DNA from: Verrucomicrobiales bacterium
Lineage (GTDB): Bacteria > Verrucomicrobiota > Verrucomicrobiia > Limisphaerales > J093
Reading direction: 5' to 3'
NCBI GenBank assembly: GCA_024233215.1
Contig: JACKPW010000004.1
Span: 248,001-312,000 of the forward strand
DNA: 64,000 nt
The notes under the pieces are model-generated. The model was given only the letters and a program-made list of their open reading frames with translations. It searched no databases and was not told the DNA's origin. The position numbers were made by a program, and so were the translations under genes. Positions 42,833 to 51,400 of the stretch are shown piece by piece; within the stretch, counting starts at the first letter, position 1, and each line of letters starts with the position of its first letter.

Positions 42833-44989
42833 ATGGGTAAAGCAGCATTAACCAAATTGAACAGACTCGCGCGTCTGGGCCTCCTCGGTCTGGCGTCGTC
42901 TTCCGTGGCCCTGGCCTTCGTTCATGAAACGAAGTACGAACTCATCGGCAGCGGTGATTTCGACGGCGACGGCAGCCAGGACGTGATCGTGGTGGACCGT
43001 GCGAGCGGGAAGTACCGCCTGGGCTACGGTCAACCCGGAGGAGACGTGAAGTGGGTGAACCACCGTCTCAGCGGCGTCAAGGGGGCCACCGGCCTGGGGA
43101 TTGGCCGCCTGATCGACACGGACCATGATGCGCTGGCCTTCTGCGCCGCGGACGACAACTCCATCACCTTCGTTTCCGCCGCCGATGCGGGCGTGCCGGA
43201 GAAGGCGGTACCGGTCATGTTCCTCTCGCTGGGCCCGAGTTCCGTGGTGGCGGTGGACGTGGGCGGGGACGGCAACACGGCGCTCGACGACCTGGTGGTG
43301 GGCAGTGTCTACAACGACCCGACTCCCAACCTTCTCAATGTCTTTCGGAACACGGGGGGCGATTTCGAGGGACTGGATGATTTCGACGACATTGGCCCGG
43401 TGCGCTGGGCCAACGCACTTCCCTTGAAGACCGGTGCCAGCCCGGTGATGACCGGCATCTGGCGCGGCAAGGACTCCGACACCTTCCGCGCCTTGGACTT
43501 CTCTGCCGGCAAGCCGGTCAGCGTGGTCGAACTGCCCGGGCTCCCGTCGGGCGCGGCGTTCACCGCCGGTCATTTCCGCGGGCAGGAGACGGCGGACCTG
43601 GTGTTCTACGTCCCGGGGAGCAACACGCTGCAGGCGGTGTCAGTGACGGAAGCCGGTGGCAAGTGCGTGCTCAGCGGGGTGCGGACCTTTGAACTGGAAG
43701 CGCCGGCCAAACTCGTGGTGACCGTGGGTGGCGGCAGTCAGTTGCTCATCATCCAGGGCGAGGGCGCCACCGCGGGGCTCTTTGCGTTCGACGGCGAGAA
43801 TGCCCCGAAGAGTCTGCACACCTTCGAGGCGCGCGGCGGCGATCTCTACTTCGGCGCCGCTCCGGCCGGCAGCCGGTTCTGTCTCTTCAGCGGGGCGGAC
43901 TACTCCCGGTTCACCACGCACCAGCAGTCCTTCGCGTGGAACGGTTCCGGCATCGACGCGGGTGTGTTTGGCAAGATGGCGGACCTGGCGGATTCGGATG
44001 ACGCCACGGTGCCGGACATTCACAAGCACATCGTCGAGGTGCTGGCGCAGGAGGGCATCCGCGCGGCGGCGGACATGAAGAACTACACGAACACGGTTCC
44101 GGGTTCGGTGGCCACGTACGCCATGATCGCGCTGCCGGGCGGCGAGTTCGTGATGGGAAGCCCCGCAAACGAGCCGGGGCGCGGCGAGGATGAGGGTCCC
44201 CAGCACAAGGTGAAGGTCTCTCCGTTCTGGATGGGCCAGTTCGAGGTCACCTGGAACGAGTACGAGTTGTTCATGTATCCGGACGACGAGAAGAAGCTGC
44301 GAAACAACTACCCGACCGACGAGACGATCAACAAGGTCTCGGACGGCGTGACCCGGCCGTCCAAACCCTACACCGAGATGAGCTTTGGCATGGGCCGCGA
44401 CGGCTATCCCGCGATCTGCATGACCCAGCACGCCGCGAACAAGTTCTGTCACTGGCTCAGCGCCAAGACGGGTCACTTCTACCGGCTGCCCACCGAGGCG
44501 GAGTGGGAGTATGCCTGTCGCGCCGGCACCACGACCGCGTATTCCTTCGGGGATGATCCCTCGCAGCTGCCGCAGTATGCCTGGTTCGAGGACAACGGTG
44601 ACTTCAAGTACCAGAAGGTTGGCAAGAAGAAGCCCAACCCGTGGGGGCTTTACGACATGCACGGCAACGTCTGGGAATACTGCCTCGACCAGTATGCGGA
44701 TTCCTACGAGGTGGTCCTCGACCAGCCCGTGAACCCGTGGAACAAGGCCACCAAGCCGTATCCGCATGTGGCCCGCGGCGGCAGCTACGACGACATGGCC
44801 TCCTCGCTGCGGTCGGCCGCCCGCCGGGGCTCGGATCCCACGTGGAAGATGCGCGACCCTCAGCTGCCGAAGAGCATCTGGTGGTTCTCCGACGCGCCGT
44901 GGGTGGGCTTCCGCCTGGTGCGTCCCCTCGAGATTCCCGGGCCGGAGAAACTGCAACAGTACTGGACGAGCGGCGTGGAGAAGGAATAA
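42833..44989 (+). CDS. Exported FG-GAP/beta-propeller protein with FGE-sulfatase fold (non-catalytic)
   Basis: 718 residues, start at the ATG at 42833, with a hydrophobic leader (LARLGLLGLASSSVALAF). Residues ~25-380 look like an integrin-like FG-GAP propeller (GSGDFDGDGSQDVIVVDRAS, RLIDTDHDALAFCAADDNS, GGDGNTALDDLVVGS). Residues ~420-700 are an FGE-sulfatase (SUMF1/EgtB-like) domain: LPGGEFVMGSPANEPGRG, FWMGQFEVTWNEY, YRLPTEAEWEYACRAGTTTA, NPWGLYDMHGNVWEYCLD, HVARGGSYDDMAS, WVGFRLV. The two catalytic cysteines of true formylglycine-generating enzymes (near the SLRSAARR position) are absent, so it is not a sulfatase activator; a binding or oxygenase-like role is open. The next gene follows after 70 bases. 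Confidence 0.85.
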   Translation: MGKAALTKLNRLARLGLLGLASSSVALAFVHETKYELIGSGDFDGDGSQDVIVVDRASGKYRLGYGQPGGDVKWVNHRLSGVKGATGLGIGRLIDTDHDALAFCAADDNSITFVSAADAGVPEKAVPVMFLSLGPSSVVAVDVGGDGNTALDDLVVGSVYNDPTPNLLNVFRNTGGDFEGLDDFDDIGPVRWANALPLKTGASPVMTGIWRGKDSDTFRALDFSAGKPVSVVELPGLPSGAAFTAGHFRGQETADLVFYVPGSNTLQAVSVTEAGGKCVLSGVRTFELEAPAKLVVTVGGGSQLLIIQGEGATAGLFAFDGENAPKSLHTFEARGGDLYFGAAPAGSRFCLFSGADYSRFTTHQQSFAWNGSGIDAGVFGKMADLADSDDATVPDIHKHIVEVLAQEGIRAAADMKNYTNTVPGSVATYAMIALPGGEFVMGSPANEPGRGEDEGPQHKVKVSPFWMGQFEVTWNEYELFMYPDDEKKLRNNYPTDETINKVSDGVTRPSKPYTEMSFGMGRDGYPAICMTQHAANKFCHWLSAKTGHFYRLPTEAEWEYACRAGTTTAYSFGDDPSQLPQYAWFEDNGDFKYQKVGKKKPNPWGLYDMHGNVWEYCLDQYADSYEVVLDQPVNPWNKATKPYPHVARGGSYDDMASSLRSAARRGSDPTWKMRDPQLPKSIWWFSDAPWVGFRLVRPLEIPGPEKLQQYWTSGVEKE

Positions 44990-45059
44990 TACCGGCCAGC
45001 CACCCAAGCTTGAACGCCGCGCCAGGATCGGCCGTCGTAACAAGCATGATCTCAGAGCA

Positions 45060-46397
45060 ATGAAAGAACCGAAAATGAGCGAACAGAATCAAACCGTCGG
45101 GCAGGCGCAGTCGCGTCGGCACTTCCTCAAGCAATCCTCCCTCCTGACCGCCAGCGCGGTGGCCGCGATGAGCGCCCCGTCGGTGCTCGGACAGGCGAAG
45201 CCGGTCATGAACGCCATCGTGATCGGCTGCGGCGGACGTGGCAGCGGCGCGGGGGGCGACTTCCTCAACGCCGCCGGCAAGGCGGGCGTGGAAGGGAAGA
45301 TCGTGGCGGTGGCGGACCTCTTCCCGCGGAAGGCCCGGGAGGCGGGCGACCGCTGGCAGGTCCCCGTTGAGCGGTGCTACAGCGGGTTCGACGCCTACGC
45401 GAAGGCGCTTGAGGTTCCCGGGGTGAACTACGCGATCATCGCCACGCCGCCCGGGTTCAAGCCCGCCCAGTTCAAGGCCTGCATCGAAGCCGGCAAGAAC
45501 ACCTTCACCGAGAAGCCGGTCTGCACCGACGGTCCGGGCGCCCGGATCATGTATGCGGCCGGCAAGGTGGCCGATCAGAAGGGTCTCAAGGTTGCCGCCG
45601 GCACCCAGCGCCGGCACCAGGCCCCCTACATCGAAACCATCAAGCGCATCCAGGACGGCGCCATCGGCGACATCGTCACCCTGCAGGCCTACTGGGTGAA
45701 CGGCGGTCCCATCTGGCATCGCGGCGACAATGGCGCCACCGCACTCGAGCGGCAGATCGCCAACTGGTATCACTACATCTGGGCCTGCGGTGATCACATC
45801 TGCGAGCAGCACGTCCACAACATCGACGTCTGCAACTGGATCAAGAACGCCCACCCCGTCAAGGCCTGGGGCATGGGCGCCCGCCAGATGTTGGGCGACA
45901 AGTCCGGCGAAATCTGGGACAACTTCGCCTGCCAGTTCGAGTATGAAGACGGCACGCCGATGTTCAGCTACTGCGGCCAGGTGAAGCGCAAGTGGAGTTC
46001 CGTCAGCGAGTTCGTGCGCGGCTCCAAGGGCACGTCCAACCCGGGTGGCTGGGTGCGCAACGAGGGCGGGAACTGGCGCTTCCGCGGCCAGTCCGAGAAC
46101 CCGTACGTTCAGGAGCACATCGACCTGATCAACGCCATCGTCAAGGACACCCCGCTGAACGAGACTGAGAATGTGACGGACAGCACGCTGACCGCCATCA
46201 TGGGTCGCGAGGCCGCCTACAGCGGTTCCGAGGTCACCTGGGATCAGATCCTGAACTCGGAATTCCGCTACGGCCCGGATGCCGTTTACGACAACCTGGC
46301 GGGAATGGAGTTCGGCGAGTTCCGCACGCTGCAGCCGCCGCTGCCCAGCCTGCACGACATCTTCTCGAATCCTCCGCAGGTCCCCACCGTGGGCTAA
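45060..46397 (+). CDS. Gfo/Idh/MocA family oxidoreductase, Tat-exported
   Basis: 445 residues; ATG at 45060 (a second Met is five codons in). Twin-arginine signal SRRHFLKQSSLLTASAVAAM. Rossmann start AIVIGCGGRGSGAGGD; EKP at residues 151-153 (FTEKPVCTDGPG); catalytic region HYIWACGDHICEQHVHNIDV with the expected Asp/His. It belongs to the periplasmic Gfo/Idh/MocA group and differs from the one at 31632 in having a longer insertion GSGAGGDFLNAAGKAG. It is 70 bases downstream of the FGE-fold gene on the same strand. A strong intrinsic terminator follows. Substrate unknown. Confidence 0.9.
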   Translation: MKEPKMSEQNQTVGQAQSRRHFLKQSSLLTASAVAAMSAPSVLGQAKPVMNAIVIGCGGRGSGAGGDFLNAAGKAGVEGKIVAVADLFPRKAREAGDRWQVPVERCYSGFDAYAKALEVPGVNYAIIATPPGFKPAQFKACIEAGKNTFTEKPVCTDGPGARIMYAAGKVADQKGLKVAAGTQRRHQAPYIETIKRIQDGAIGDIVTLQAYWVNGGPIWHRGDNGATALERQIANWYHYIWACGDHICEQHVHNIDVCNWIKNAHPVKAWGMGARQMLGDKSGEIWDNFACQFEYEDGTPMFSYCGQVKRKWSSVSEFVRGSKGTSNPGGWVRNEGGNWRFRGQSENPYVQEHIDLINAIVKDTPLNETENVTDSTLTAIMGREAAYSGSEVTWDQILNSEFRYGPDAVYDNLAGMEFGEFRTLQPPLPSLHDIFSNPPQVPTVG

Positions 46398-46420
46398 GCA
46401 GGGCATTCAGAATCCTTCAC

Positions 46421-46447
46421 GGGCGCGGGTCTCACCGCGCCCTTTTT
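46421..46447 (+). terminator. Rho-independent terminator
   Basis: Perfect 8-bp stem GGGCGCGG / CCGCGCCC with loop GTCTCA, followed by TTTTT, 23 bases after the Gfo/Idh/MocA stop. The best intrinsic terminator in the window. Confidence 0.88.
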
Positions 46448-46464
46448 GCTGCCCAAGCCCCGCA

Positions 46465-46491
46465 CCGTAGCCGCCGACGTCCAGTCGGCGC
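46465..46491. repeat. Copy of the GTAGCCGCCGAC palindromic repeat
   Basis: ACCGTAGCCGCCGACGTCC followed by AGTCGGCGCA, matching the core of the 42525 tandem. It lies in the 106-base gap between two convergent genes. Confidence 0.65.
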
Positions 46492-46503
46492 AAATCTCCC
46501 TCC

Positions 46504-47298
46504 TCAATCGCCGTCGCCCGCCGGCCGCTCCCTCTCCCCACGAAGCCGCCCTTCCAACCGGCGGATACGCTCGCGCGTGGCGGGATGGGTCTCGGCCCAC
46601 TGCACCCCAAACCGCCCCCGCTCCTCCTGTTCGGCCAGATGAAGAAACTCAAGCAGGTTCGTGCTGGAACCTATCTTGCGCATCGCCAGGGAAAGCCCGA
46701 AATCGTCGGCCGCTCGTTCCTGTTGTCGCGAGTAGGCTCGTTCGCCCATTTCGACCAGGGGATTCAGTGAACCGGCGCTGCCCGAATCGAACATCAGCGC
46801 CATCCCGAGCTGCAGGATCAACCGCCGCCCCATCCCCCGCAACAGATCGCGGTGCTGATGGTGCCCCAGTTCGTGGGCGAGCACGAAGGCCAACCCTTCC
46901 TCGCTCTGCACCTCCTCCAGCAACTGACGCGACACGCCGATACCCCCCCCCGGGAAAGCCACCGCATTCGGCTGGGGAAGGTCGATCACCCACACGCGGT
47001 AATTGAGCGCCCGTAACTCCTCCCCCTCCGTGAGGCGGTCCAGTAACTGCTGGGCGGCGGCGATCGCGGGGTCCGTCTCCGAAGACCCGCTTGTGACGGC
47101 CCCGGCCCCGCCAAAGACGCGGACCTCCCAAGCGTCGGGTATCCTCGCCGCCAACCCACCGGCCACCCAGCCCAGGAGGAGCCAGACAAGCCCGAGCACC
47201 AGGATCACGGAGACGCAGTCCTTGACGCGGACTCTCAGGTCGCGCCGCCCTCGCGAGGCATCCGCCGTTTCAATCAGTGGCTTGGGAACGAACCGCAT
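46504..47298 (-). CDS. M48-family metalloprotease, membrane-anchored
   Basis: 264-residue zinc metalloprotease of the M48 family. The ATG at 47298 (not the longer frame) gives a cytoplasmic leader and one membrane segment (VILVLGLVWLLLGWVAGGLA, about 31-50). The active site is AHELGHHQH with zinc ligands His142 and His146 and catalytic Glu143. A third ligand Glu is near residue 194 in RQQERAADDFGL. VIDLPQPNAVAFPGGGIGVS before the active site is the usual M48 peptide. Such proteases act in membrane-protein quality control (BepA, HtpX and LoiP relatives). It overlaps the YbjQ-like gene by 29 bases, the third gene of an operon. Confidence 0.9.
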   Translation of the reverse strand: MRFVPKPLIETADASRGRRDLRVRVKDCVSVILVLGLVWLLLGWVAGGLAARIPDAWEVRVFGGAGAVTSGSSETDPAIAAAQQLLDRLTEGEELRALNYRVWVIDLPQPNAVAFPGGGIGVSRQLLEEVQSEEGLAFVLAHELGHHQHRDLLRGMGRRLILQLGMALMFDSGSAGSLNPLVEMGERAYSRQQERAADDFGLSLAMRKIGSSTNLLEFLHLAEQEERGRFGVQWAETHPATRERIRRLEGRLRGERERPAGDGD

Positions 47299-47752
47299 CC
47301 CCGTCGGCGAATCGAATGGCCGTGCCGTAGGCCAGGACCTCGACACAAGCCACCGAATCCCCCTGTCCCTTGGAGATCGAGGAGGTCTCCAGACGGCAGT
47401 TCAGAAAGAGATGGGCATCCGGACAGGACTCCTTCATGCGGAGCAATGCCTCCCGCCGCCCCCGGTCGATCAGCGAGGCATAGCTGTGCAGTTCCCCGCC
47501 GAACACCTTCCGAAGACCGGTGAGGAACCGTTTGAAATAGTCCACGGACACCACCACGCTGCCCACCGCGAGGGACGCTTCGGCGATGGGCCGTTCCAAT
47601 TCCCAACGGCGACAGGTCACCGCCGGCACATTCAGGGTGTCGGCCTCCCGCTGCTTGATCGACGCGTAATGCCGGGACTCGGCCAGCCGGCCGAAGCTGA
47701 AACCCACGACCAGCAGGACGACCACGACGAACAATCCGAACAGAGATTCCAT
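47270..47752 (-). CDS. YbjQ/UPF0145-family protein with N-terminal membrane anchor
   Basis: 160 residues. A membrane segment (SLFGLFVVVVLLVVGFSFG) is followed by a YbjQ-like domain: LNVPAVTCRRWELERPIAEA, GSVVVSVDYFKRFLTGLRKV, FGGELHSYASLIDRGRREAL and CVEVLAYGTAIRF. The G-E-L-x-x-Y and A-Y-G-T-A motifs are family hallmarks. The fold is annotated as heavy-metal-binding in other bacteria, but function is unclear. Membrane-anchored forms are less common than soluble ones. It overlaps the M48 gene and lies 18 bases from the soluble YbjQ gene, so the three are likely one operon. Confidence 0.8.
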   Translation of the reverse strand: MESLFGLFVVVVLLVVGFSFGRLAESRHYASIKQREADTLNVPAVTCRRWELERPIAEASLAVGSVVVSVDYFKRFLTGLRKVFGGELHSYASLIDRGRREALLRMKESCPDAHLFLNCRLETSSISKGQGDSVACVEVLAYGTAIRFADGDAVRSQATD

Positions 47753-47770
47753 GGACCCCTTTGCGATGCG

Positions 47771-48103
47771 CTATTCGATGCGAACGGCGGTGCCGTAGGC
47801 GAGGATTTCAGCCGCGCCCTGGGTCACGGAGGCGGTCGAGTAGCGGACGTTGACCACGGCATTGGCGCCGAGTTCGGCGGCCTGCTGCAGCATGCGGTTG
47901 GTGGCCTCCTGCCGCGATTCCTGCATCAGCTCGGTGTAACCCTTGAGTTCCCCGCCCACGATGTTCTTCAACCCGGCCATCAGGTCGCGGCCCACGTGCT
48001 TCGCCCGGATCGTGCTGCCCTGCACCAGACCATAGTGCTCGACGATCCGCCTCCCGGGAACAGACTCCAGGTTGGTCACCACGATATCCAACGACGTGTT
48101 CAT
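47771..48103 (-). CDS. YbjQ family protein
   Basis: 110 residues, the standard soluble length. The ATG at 48103 fits; an in-frame upstream Met adds 17 residues of no family match. Motifs: VVTNLESVPGRRIVEHYGLV, GSTIRAKHVGRDLMAGLKNI, VGGELKGYTELMQESRQEAT, LGANAVVNVRYSTASVTQGA and EILAYGTAVRIE. These define the YbjQ/UPF0145 family, a pentameric-type fold in known structures. Role unknown. First gene of a coupled YbjQ/YbjQ-TM/M48 operon. Confidence 0.92.
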   Translation of the reverse strand: MNTSLDIVVTNLESVPGRRIVEHYGLVQGSTIRAKHVGRDLMAGLKNIVGGELKGYTELMQESRQEATNRMLQQAAELGANAVVNVRYSTASVTQGAAEILAYGTAVRIE

Positions 48104-48194
48104 GCTGTGGGTGGCTTGTAATCCGTTCAGGGGGCACCCGTCAATGCGATTCACCCGCGCCCCGACCCGTGCGCTGGGTCAGTGACAAAGTCGT

Positions 48195-48310
48195 GGCGCA
48201 GATTTCCAAGTCAGCTGTATCGCGGATGTCCCAATCCGCACGCGTTCGCAGGTTCGGACGGTCTACCGAGTTGAATTCGGCGATACAGCAGATCAGATAT
48301 CTGCGCTACG
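48195..48310. repeat. ~115-bp element with inverted GCGATACAGC ends
   Basis: GCGCAGATTT...CAGCTGTATCGC on the left is mirrored by GCGATACAGCAGAT...ATCTGCGC on the right. It lies in the 335-base gap between the divergent YbjQ and A2M genes, the rest of which shows nothing recognisable. No second copy in this window. Confidence 0.55.
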
Positions 48311-48438
48311 AACCAACGACTGGCGCCGAGTTTGTCACTGGCCCTGCCGGTGCGCTGGCGCGGGCTGTGAATAACTGGAAGACAAGTCACCGTTGGGTTG
48401 GCGTTGACGCGGCGGATCGGTGCCGCAAGCTGGGGGGC

Positions 48439-51400
48439 ATGAGGACCGGTCTTCTTCTGGCTCCCCGGGGCTTCGTGCTCGCCTCGCTGGTGGGACTCCT
48501 GTTGTCCACGGCGCTCTTCACCGGATGTCGGCCTCCCGCGGACGTCCAGCGCGGCGTCATGCTCCTGTCCGCCTCAGGTCGGCCCAATACCCCGGGAGAC
48601 TTCGATCTGCGCTTTGAGGAACCCGTGGTGGCGGTCGATCGTGTCGGGATCGAGGCCCCGGAGCCGCCGCTGCAGTTCGATCCCCCCTTGTCGGGGAAGT
48701 TCGTGTGGACCAGCCGCCGCAGCGGACTGTTCACCCTGTCGGAGGCGCCGCGACCGGCCACGCGTTACGTCGTCTCCCTGCGCCCGGGTCTGCGCAACGC
48801 CGAAGGCCGGCTGGTTCCGGCCCGCCTGCGCCACACCCTTGAGACCCCGGGACTGGAGGCGCAGGTTCAGTACTCTCCCTATGGCTCCCCATGGTCGGAA
48901 CACTGGAACCCGCACAACGCCCTTCCCCAAGTCTACCTGCTCTTCAATCACCCCGTGAAGACCGACGGTCTCGAGGCGCGCCTGGCCTTCGTCGCGGAGG
49001 ATGGCCGGACGGTGCCGGTGCAGGTGGAGGTTCCGGGTCATCGGCTGCAACCGGTCCGTTCCTTCGGACTCCGGTTCGGCGCCCGTTTTGGCTCCACCGA
49101 ATCTGCCGATGCGCGCCCGGTTCCGGTTCCGGTTTCGCCCGAGCCCCTGGGCCTGCCGCCGGTCGCGGACCAGTTCCTGATCTCTCCGGCCCAGCCGCTT
49201 CCCCCGGCCAGTCAATGGAAACTGACGCTGGCCGCCGGTTTGGGTACCGGCCCGGACACGCCCGGTCTCAAGCTCACCCGGGACCTCGAGTTTGTGCTCG
49301 GCCCCACGAAGCGGTTCGAGGTGGAGGACATCGCCGGCATCAACTCCCTCGGTCGGGATCCGAGCATCCGGATCCGCTTCAATCGCCGACTGCTTCCGGC
49401 ACTTGAGCCGGCGGAACTCGCCGGACTGGTGACCCTCACGCCGGCACCGCCCGGGATGGAGCTTGCGGTTGATGGAGACCGTCTGATCCTCAGCGCACCG
49501 GGACGCGGACTGGTCGCGGGAACCGGTTACCGGGTTCACCTCGACGGGCGGTTGAACGCCGCGGACGGCACCCCGCTCGGAGCGGACCAGGACCTGTCGG
49601 TCCAGCTCGCACCGTTGCCGCCGCGCCTCTATCTGCCGGTCTATTCCGGGGAGCAGATGGTTTCCAGTCCGCGTGACATCCGGCTGGTCTCGGTGAACAC
49701 CCCGCGCTTTCGGGTGCGGGCAAAACGCCTGGACCGTCCCCAGCTCATTCACGCCCTGCGCGGCTACGGCAGCTACTTCTACGCAAAGCGCCTTGAGGGC
49801 GGCAAGGTCTCCCCCCAAAGCGAGGTCGACTTCAACGTGGTTCCGGGAATCACCACGCTGGATCGTTGGATCGACGTGGAGGCGCGCACCGATGAACAGC
49901 ATCTCACCTCCCTCGCCTGGGAGGATCTGCTGGGCCCGCGACAACGCGGGGCGGTGTTCCTTGACGCGGCGCTCCCGCGGTTCGGGGAGCAGGAGGACGC
50001 CTTCGGTACCCAGGGCATTCTCCAGCTTACCGACCTCGGCCTGCACTGGAAACGATGGGACACAAACGTGCTGGCACAGGTCTTCTCCCTCGATTCCGGC
50101 AGGCCGCTCGCCGGCGTTTCCGTTGCCGTCGTCAGCGAGGAGGATGAACCGCGCTCGGCCGGAATCACGGACGGCAGCGGGTTGGTCCGCCTGGGGATGC
50201 AGGCCGAGTCGGACTGGATCGTGGCCTCGTCGGAGAACGACGTTCACGCGGTGGCCCTGCAGGATTACGACACCAGCCTCTATCGCACCGGGGTGCCGAC
50301 GAGCTACTACGACGAGGGCGAACGGCCGGTCCTCATGCTGTTCAGCGATCGCAACCTCTATCGCCCCGGCGACACGATCCATCTGAAGGCGATCAGCCGC
50401 ATCTGGCAGGACGAGGAACTCGCCGTGCCGGCGAACCTGTCGGCCACGCTCTCCCTGATCGACCCGCACTGGGACACCGTCCTGCAGACGAACCTGACGC
50501 TCGGGGAGTTGGGCAGTCTGGACTGGGATCACACCCTGCCGACGGCACCCACCGGCGACTACAGTTTCCACCTGGAGACGGCCAACGGCGGAATGGCCTG
50601 GTGGCGGTTCACCCTTGCCGAATACCAGCCCGACGCCTTCGAGGTCACTCTCAATGCACCCTCCGATCTGGCACCGGGCGAGAGGCTGGATGCCCGCGTA
50701 AGCGCCCGCTACCTCTTCGGTTCGCCGGTCAGCCGCGGAGAGGTCCGGTGGACGGTCAGTCAACGGGATGCCGGCTTCGCGCCCGCCGGGTTCGACGGGT
50801 GGTCGTTCATCGCGTTCGACGTGCCGTGGGAACTGAGGGCGGAGGAGGAATCCTGGACCTCCACCGAGGGCGACGGCGTGCACACCGCGGCCACGAACTT
50901 CGTCCTGACGCCGGAACTGAGCTTCAACCCGGCCGCCCCCCAGCCGCGGGAGGTCGATCTGTTTGTGGAGTTGACCGACCTGAACCAGCAGACCCTCCGT
51001 GCCCAGGCCACCACCCTCGCCCATTCGAGTGATTGCTACATCGGGGTGAAGGACGAGCCCGAGGTGCTCGTGGCGGGTGCGCCCGCGAGCTTTCCACTCT
51101 GTGTCGTCGGCCGTGATGGCGCGCCCTGGCCCGAGGCGCTGGGTGCCACCGCACGCATTTCGCAGGTCGTCTGGAACACGGTCCGTTACCAGGACGCCGG
51201 CGGGCGTCCGGCCTACCGGAGCGAGTGTGGGCTCACCAACACCCTGGAACAGCGGGTCGAGATCGCCCCCATGCAGTCCGTTGAAGGCATCCGGCAGCCC
51301 GCAACCGCGTTCACCTTCACCCCCGGTGAGCCCGGCCAGTACCTGCTCGAGATCGAGGCCGCGGACGCCTCCCAGCGGCGCATCCTCACCCGCACCGGTT

